Source: Xylanibacter caecicola
Lineage (GTDB): Bacteria; Bacteroidota; Bacteroidia; Bacteroidales; Bacteroidaceae
Assembly: GCF_013166515.1 (NCBI RefSeq)
Contig: NZ_JABKKJ010000005.1
Location: forward strand, 1 to 64,000
Length of the DNA stretch: 64,000 nucleotides
Reading direction: 5' to 3'
Shown here: positions 59,160 through 64,000 of the stretch, in pieces
Layout of the letters: each line of letters opens with the position of its first letter
How positions within the stretch are numbered: position 1 is the first letter of the stretch
Made by a program: the position numbers and the translations under genes
Notes under the pieces: generated by a model
What the model was told of the DNA's origin: nothing
The model's database searches: none
Seen by the model: the letters and a program-made list of their open reading frames with translations, nothing else

Positions 59160-59849
59160 TCAGCCTTCAAAGATATATCCAAAACCATGACGCGTGACAA
59201 TGCATTTCGAAAAGCGTCCTATTTTCTTACGCACCCTTGTCATATTGACATCCACCGTACGGTCAAGCACAATAACATCCTTGAGCCATATACGGTCTAT
59301 CAGTTGCTGACGTGAGAACACACGACCGCGTTCCGACAACAGAAGACGCAGTATCTCGAACTCAGTCCTTGTAAACGGAACATCCTTACCGTCCACACAC
59401 ACTGTTTTCCTGCCTAAGTCAAGCAACAGACCGTCGTATTCCAATATATCGGCATGACCGGCAACCTGTTTCTTGGATGTCCTGCGCAACACAGCACGTA
59501 TCCTCAGCATCACCTCGCGTACGGAAAACGGTTTGGAAATATAATCATCGGCTCCCAGTCCAAAGCCCGTTACCGTGTCATTCTCCGTGTCTTTTGCCGT
59601 CACGAAGATCACCGGTATATGCGCCGTCGCCGGATTTTCTTTCAGTTTCCTCGCCATGACAAATCCCGACATGCCGCCCATCATGACATCAAGCAACAAC
59701 AAATCAAAGTTCTCCACATCTTTCCCGAGAGCCTCTTCCGCAGACGATGCCGTCTCTACATCATATCCTTCTGCACAAAGATTAAACTTCAATATCTCGC
59801 AGAGATCCTCTTCATCATCCACGACAAGAACCTTATACTTATTCTCCAT
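59160..59849 (-). CDS. OmpR/PhoB-family response regulator
   Basis: A 229-residue transcription factor. The receiver has acidic pocket Asp11-Asp12 (VVDDEED), phospho-acceptor Asp54 (LLLLDVMMGGMSG) and the conserved Lys in YISKPFS. The C-terminal winged helix (FTRTEFEILRLLLSERGRVF, RTVDVNMTRVRKKIG) is of the OmpR class. First gene of a two-gene operon with its kinase; targets are unknown. Confidence 0.95.
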   Translation of the reverse strand: MENKYKVLVVDDEEDLCEILKFNLCAEGYDVETASSAEEALGKDVENFDLLLLDVMMGGMSGFVMARKLKENPATAHIPVIFVTAKDTENDTVTGFGLGADDYISKPFSVREVMLRIRAVLRRTSKKQVAGHADILEYDGLLLDLGRKTVCVDGKDVPFTRTEFEILRLLLSERGRVFSRQQLIDRIWLKDVIVLDRTVDVNMTRVRKKIGRFSKCIVTRHGFGYIFEG

Positions 59850-59879
59850 TGTCTGTTGTCACCATATTGTTCATATCTG

Positions 59880-59887
59880 CAAAGATA
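59880..59887 (-). promoter_or_regulatory. Promoter -7 box of the two-component operon
   Basis: TATCTTTG on the minus strand, 31 bases before the response-regulator start. Confidence 0.55.
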
Positions 59888-59931
59888 AGGATATATATTA
59901 TTAAAGATGTTACAATAACATTAAATTACGC

Positions 59932-61227
59932 CTACAGCATTTCCTTAAGCAAAAAAAGGAACGACAGGATATACATCGACAGACTTAGTTCGGAACGCTT
60001 GCCTGCAAAGAGCTTTATTATGACGAACGACATCATGCCGAAACAAATGCCGTCGGCAATGCTGTAAGTAAGAACAATCATTATTATCGTGATGAATGCA
60101 GGCAACGCCTCGGATATGTCTTCCAGGTTTATCGATGGTATGGATGATATCATATATACCCCCACAAGAACAAGACATCCCGATGTAGCGGCAAGAGGTA
60201 TCAGGAGGAAAAACGGAGAAAGAAACAATGCCACAAGAAACAGCAGTCCCGTAACGGCGGATGACATGCCTGTACGACCGCCGGCTGCGGCTCCCGAAGT
60301 GCTCTCTGCCATGACCGACACGGCAGACAATCCGAAGATGCTTCCTACCAACGAACCTATAGAGCATGCCGCCAAAGCTCCCTTTATACGCGGTATGCTG
60401 CCGTCGGGCGACATCGCTCCGGTGTTTGAGGAAACGCCTATCGCCGAACCGAGGGCATCAAAAACGTTTATTATAAGTAATGTGAAGATAACTATCACCA
60501 CCTCAACGAACCTCGTGCTCATAAAATTAAAATGGAAATGGACCGGCATGACGAAATGTGGCAGCGAAAAGGGCAGGAAACCATCGGGAACAGTCGTCAC
60601 GCCCAACGGCAGACCAATCAATGTGCACGCCGCAATGCTGTAAAACATAGCTCCGCTCACCTTACGCACCGTCAGTATGCCGCTGAGCAGTATGCTGAGC
60701 ATGCCGAGCAGCGCAGCAGGGGTGAACTCGCCCAACTGAACAAGCGTGCTCGGATTGGAGACAATGATGCCTGCATTTTTCAGTCCTATGAAGGATATGA
60801 ACATGCCTATGCCGGCAACAAGCGCATGACGCAGACTCGAAGGAATAGACTCTATTATATGCCTGTGGACATTAGCCAGAATAAGGACAAGAAACACGGC
60901 ACTCTCGACAAACACTATGGCAAGCGCTTCCTGATACGAATATCCCATCGCCTGCACTATGGTAAACGCGAAGAAAGCATTAAGTCCCAGTCCGGGACCC
61001 TGTATGAACGGCTGCCGCGCCCAGAATGCCCCGAGCAAGGTTGTGAGTCCCGTAACAAGCGCCGTGGCGGTAAACGCCCCCGCCCTGTCTATGCCTGTGG
61101 TTGCCAACACCGACGGGACGACGGCAAGTATATAACAAACGGTAAGAAATGCCGTCACTCCGGATGTCACTTCCGTACGCACGCTGTGCGACGCGCTGTC
61201 AAAACCGAGCAAAGAGAATATCTTCAT
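59932..61227 (-). CDS. NCS2-family purine (AzgA-like) permease
   Basis: A 431-residue inner-membrane transporter with about 12-14 helices, of the AzgA/PbuG branch that takes up adenine, guanine or hypoxanthine with protons. Diagnostic segments are SGVTAFLTVCYILAVVPSVL at the N-terminus, QPFIQGPGLGLNAFFAFTIV, FVEVVIVIFTLLIINVFDAL with GSAIGVSSNTGAMSPDGSIP, and ESTSGAAAGGRTGMSSAVTG. Slightly shorter than enterobacterial AzgA. It stands alone between the response regulator and rmuC. Confidence 0.93.
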   Translation of the reverse strand: MKIFSLLGFDSASHSVRTEVTSGVTAFLTVCYILAVVPSVLATTGIDRAGAFTATALVTGLTTLLGAFWARQPFIQGPGLGLNAFFAFTIVQAMGYSYQEALAIVFVESAVFLVLILANVHRHIIESIPSSLRHALVAGIGMFISFIGLKNAGIIVSNPSTLVQLGEFTPAALLGMLSILLSGILTVRKVSGAMFYSIAACTLIGLPLGVTTVPDGFLPFSLPHFVMPVHFHFNFMSTRFVEVVIVIFTLLIINVFDALGSAIGVSSNTGAMSPDGSIPRIKGALAACSIGSLVGSIFGLSAVSVMAESTSGAAAGGRTGMSSAVTGLLFLVALFLSPFFLLIPLAATSGCLVLVGVYMISSIPSINLEDISEALPAFITIIMIVLTYSIADGICFGMMSFVIIKLFAGKRSELSLSMYILSFLFLLKEML

Positions 61228-61258
61228 AATCGTTGTCTCCTATGTTCTGTATAATATG

Positions 61259-62665
61259 TCATTCTTCTATTTCAGGAACAGGATGCTTGGGATTTTCCTT
61301 CGCTCCCATCTTAATAAGTTCCTTTGCCGGAACAAACAGGCTCTGATTGCCTTTCAGTACAAGACTTGCCTTGTCGAACGAGGCGGCGGCAGTCGTCAGA
61401 TCCTTGCCTATCTTCTCGAAGCGCTCGGCAAACAGTCCCACACGGTCTACCAGCTTGTTTGCCAGTCCGAAAACATGTTCCTGGTTTTCAGCCTGCCGCT
61501 GCTGTGTCCACGCTATCTGGAACATGCGCAGCAACGCGAACAGATTCTGCTCGCCCGTTATCAGCACCTTGCGCTCAAAGGCATAGTTCCACAGTGCGGC
61601 ATCGCCATACACGGCAAGCTGCATGGCAGCCTCGTGTGGAACAAACATCACCACAAAATCGAGCGTCGTGCCTCCCTCCATGGAATACTTACAGTAGTTT
61701 TTCGCAGCCAGTTCCTCGACATGCCGCCGCACGCTCCTCACATGCTCGTCCAGCCAATGCCTGCGCTCCCCGTCGTTATCGGCGTTCATGTAGTTTACGA
61801 ACGCCGTCAGCGAAGCCTTTGAGTCTATCACAACATCCTTGCGATCGGGATAGTGCAGCACCACGTCGGGGCGCATCATGTCGTTCGTGTCGTCATTGCG
61901 TATCACGTTCCCCTTTGCGTCGCGCATGGTGTATTGCACATCGTATTCTATTCCTTTGGTAAACCCGAACTTGTCAAGGAGGTCGTTCAGCTTCATCTCG
62001 CCGAAGTCTCCCTGCATCTTTGGACCCGCCTGCAACGCTTTGGACAGCTTTTCCGCCTCGGCGCCAAGCGTTGCCGTCGTCTCGTACATCATCTTGAGCT
62101 GCTCGCCGAGCGATGCCGTGCTGCGTGTGAACGACTCGCGGTTGTCGTCCATAGACTTCTTCATTTCGGTCATCACCGCCCTGAGCGGAGCTATTATCGC
62201 GCCCATCTGCGTGCGGTTCGTCACGTCCAGCTCCTCCGCCCGCTGCTTCAGGAGCTGTTCGGTTGCGGTCTTGAGACGTTCCTGCACGAGGTCGAGCCGT
62301 TCGGCAAGCTGCTTTTCCGTCAGATTGCGGTGCTCGGTAATCTCGCGCTCATGCCGTGCCGCCATTTCCTTCATCATGGCGGCGTGCTGCTCCTTCAGGT
62401 CTTCGGTCTGCCGGGCGTGCCGACAGTCTATGTCTTTCATCTGTCCGGCATGCGCCGCCCTTAGTTCTGCAAGCTGCTTTTCAAATCCGTTTCTGATTTC
62501 CTCCGCACGTATGTTTGCAGCGTCAGCCCTGCCACGGTATTCAACGACATCGTTCTTCAGACGCGCGTTGTCGGCGTTTGCCTGCGCGACGCGGCGCTGA
62601 TAAAAGGCGGCACATGCCAGCATGCCGGCAAGAGCGCCACACATTATATATAATAGTACTTCCAT
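61259..62665 (-). CDS. rmuC: DNA recombination protein RmuC
   Basis: A 468-residue protein that limits inversions at short inverted repeats in E. coli. An N-terminal membrane anchor (VLLYIMCGALAGMLACAAFY) is followed by a long coiled coil (about 25-165) and the RmuC nuclease-like domain: MQGDFGEMKLNDLLDKFGF, RPDVVLHYPDRKDVVIDSKA and MFVPHEAAMQLAVYGDAALW, with the Asp/Asp-x-Lys residues of a PD-(D/E)XK-type fold. Downstream of the helicase gene by 38 bases and possibly co-transcribed. Confidence 0.94.
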   Translation of the reverse strand: MEVLLYIMCGALAGMLACAAFYQRRVAQANADNARLKNDVVEYRGRADAANIRAEEIRNGFEKQLAELRAAHAGQMKDIDCRHARQTEDLKEQHAAMMKEMAARHEREITEHRNLTEKQLAERLDLVQERLKTATEQLLKQRAEELDVTNRTQMGAIIAPLRAVMTEMKKSMDDNRESFTRSTASLGEQLKMMYETTATLGAEAEKLSKALQAGPKMQGDFGEMKLNDLLDKFGFTKGIEYDVQYTMRDAKGNVIRNDDTNDMMRPDVVLHYPDRKDVVIDSKASLTAFVNYMNADNDGERRHWLDEHVRSVRRHVEELAAKNYCKYSMEGGTTLDFVVMFVPHEAAMQLAVYGDAALWNYAFERKVLITGEQNLFALLRMFQIAWTQQRQAENQEHVFGLANKLVDRVGLFAERFEKIGKDLTTAAASFDKASLVLKGNQSLFVPAKELIKMGAKENPKHPVPEIEE

Positions 62666-62703
62666 AATCTATAGAAAACAGTTCTTTTTCCGATTGAACA
62701 TTA

Positions 62704-64000
62704 TCAACGGTCAGCGTCGGTCTCCGTCTGCCTGCCGCTCCAGTTTACGAGAAACAGTTTTTCCGATGCGCGCGTGAACGCCGTGTACAACCAGTGTATG
62801 TATCCCGGCGTGAGCATGTCGTCCGTCATGTATCCCTGGTCTATGTACACATGCGCCCACTGCCCTCCCTGTGCCTTGTGGCACGTCACGGCGTAGGCAT
62901 ACTTCACCTGCAGCGCATTGTAGTATATGTCATGCTTTATGCGGTCCATGCGCTCCGCCTTGCGCGGAATGTCCGAATAGTCTTCGAGCACGGATGCGAA
63001 CAGTCGCTCGCCCTGCGCGCGCGTCAATGCCGCCTCTTCGCTGCCGAGGGTGTCGAGGATTACGGTTGCCTGCAACTCGCTATCGTCATAATCGGGGAAC
63101 GACACGCGTACGTCGGCAAACCTGAAACCGTGCATCTCCCTAACGTTTCTCACGCGCCGCACCACCGCCCGGTCGCCGTTGGCAATGAACGTAAGTCCGT
63201 CGGGTTTCTCGCGCTCCGCCCAGTAGTAGTTGTTGCGCACAATCATGAGCATATCGCCCGAAGACAGCTCTTCTTCGCATCCCAGGACCATGGCACGTAT
63301 GCCGCGGTTGTATATGTTTGCTGTCTTGTTGCTTCTCGTCACCACTATCGTCTCGTCGGTGCCCACCTCGGCATAGCTTCCCGCGAGCTGTTCCACGAGC
63401 GCGTCGCCCCGCACCACGCTCACGTCTGCAAAGCCGCGCAGCCTTATCTTCGGCAGCGCCGTCGCCTCATCGCGCACGACCATCGTCCTTATGCGTGCGG
63501 CATTCCACAGTATGCCCGAGTGCACCGCCTGGCGCATCACCTCCGTCAGGTCCGCCCTGTAGACATCGAGCCCGTAGCCCTCTATCACACCGGTGCTCAG
63601 CGCGGGCGACTCCTCCTCGCCCACAGGCGGCAGCTGTGCCTTGTCGCCTATGAGCATCATGCGGCAGCCGCGCCCGCCGGCATAGACATACTGCACAAGG
63701 TCGTCGAGCAGGCGTCCCGAGCCGAATGCGGCGATGCCGGTGCCGGCGCCGTTGGATATCATAGATGCCTCGTCGATGATAAAGAGGGTGTCGCGGTGCA
63801 GGTTGTCGGCGAGCATGAAGCCCGTCATGTCGCCCGTGAACGCCTTCTGACGATAAATCTTGCGGTGTATCGTCGACGCCGGCGCACCGGCATTGAGCGA
63901 GAGCACCTTCGCCGCCCTGCCCGTGGGCGCGAGGAGCACCACGCGGCTCCCGAGTTTGAGCATCGTGCGCACCATTGCGCCTGCCAGCGATGTCTTTCCC
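62704..64000 (-). CDS. RecD-like/UvrD-type ATP-dependent helicase, 5' end outside window
   Basis: At least 431 residues of a superfamily 1 helicase. The window edge falls inside Walker A: the last codons read GKTSLAGAMVRTM. Then follow APTGRAAKVLSLNAGAPAST (motif Ia), LFIIDEASMIS (Walker B), MLIGDKAQLPPVGEEESPAL (motif III) and, in the C-terminal UvrD_C_2 domain, YAVTCHKAQGGQW and WLYTAFTRASEKLFLVNW (motifs V and VI). This is the AAA/RecD-like exonuclease V alpha type found singly in Bacteroidales. The region is clearly more G/C-rich than the defence island. Confidence 0.92.
   Translation of the reverse strand, partial: GKTSLAGAMVRTMLKLGSRVVLLAPTGRAAKVLSLNAGAPASTIHRKIYRQKAFTGDMTGFMLADNLHRDTLFIIDEASMISNGAGTGIAAFGSGRLLDDLVQYVYAGGRGCRMMLIGDKAQLPPVGEEESPALSTGVIEGYGLDVYRADLTEVMRQAVHSGILWNAARIRTMVVRDEATALPKIRLRGFADVSVVRGDALVEQLAGSYAEVGTDETIVVTRSNKTANIYNRGIRAMVLGCEEELSSGDMLMIVRNNYYWAEREKPDGLTFIANGDRAVVRRVRNVREMHGFRFADVRVSFPDYDDSELQATVILDTLGSEEAALTRAQGERLFASVLEDYSDIPRKAERMDRIKHDIYYNALQVKYAYAVTCHKAQGGQWAHVYIDQGYMTDDMLTPGYIHWLYTAFTRASEKLFLVNWSGRQTETDADR

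Noticed and set aside
57742..59849. Two-component pair as PorY with its regulator
   Set aside because: PorX is encoded elsewhere in the window with a PglZ domain, and this kinase is coupled to its own OmpR-type regulator.

Overview
The window is chromosomal DNA from a Bacteroidales bacterium, most likely a Prevotella-type Prevotellaceae. The evidence is a set of Bacteroidetes promoters (-7 box TAnnTTTG), a PorX and PorW/SprE pair that serves the type IX secretion system (T9SS), a TonB-ExbB-ExbD-ExbD operon, a BspA-like surface protein, an IntDOT-like tyrosine recombinase and a fused ribBA gene. No species is called.

Layout. 1-3.58 kb is the integrase end of an integrative element: four small helix-turn-helix proteins, a short RhuM-like protein and a 411-residue integrase, ending at a probable att core at 3569-3578. 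3.69-10.3 kb holds a MATE transporter, bipA/typA and a GH3 glycosidase broken by a frameshift in a run of six G. 10.6-13.9 kb holds two near-identical AAA-ATPase/PD-(D/E)XK genes with local mosaic divergence. 14.3-18.9 kb holds a 65-residue peptide gene and a 1456-residue BspA-like surface protein, whose promoter lies beside a run of eight G/C. 19.9-24.8 kb holds rpsO facing a six-gene operon (ftsX, DUF3098, uppP, truB, queA, folK). 24.9-31.5 kb holds a radical SAM gene and the exbB-exbD-exbD-tonB-pstS-like-TPR operon. 31.8-36.3 kb holds an aminotransferase, ribBA and an LptF/LptG-family permease. 36.8-44.2 kb holds tRNA-Met and a cluster of aroA, a Cys-rich membrane protein, porW/sprE, porX and tsaE. 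44.2-45.9 kb is repeat-rich and carries divergent tRNA-Pro and tRNA-Phe genes. 46-57.5 kb is an AT-rich defence island: a type I restriction-modification operon (C-protein-like regulator, hsdM, hsdS, hsdR) that appears to continue into a membrane coiled-coil protein, a small helical protein and an AlbA_2/Schlafen-type ATPase, with a frameshifted rhuM diverging from it. 57.7-64 kb holds a two-component system, a purine permease, rmuC and a RecD-like helicase cut by the window edge.

The genes connect in three ways. PorX and PorW are expected to control and build the T9SS, and the GH3 enzyme and the BspA-like protein carry C-terminal tails resembling T9SS sorting signals. The TonB operon energises outer-membrane uptake. 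The uppP, lptF/G, aroA and folK genes are core envelope and biosynthesis functions.

The least explained structure is intergenic. There are three arrays of about 22-bp units (one with exact 22-bp spacing over six units), three inverted repeats of about 140 bp with 27-32 bp arms and 75-82 nt loops, and an extended promoter motif TACCTTTGCACCCG shared by rpsO and two tRNA genes. The most plausible undescribed protein system is the unknown gene pair embedded between hsdR and the AlbA_2 gene.
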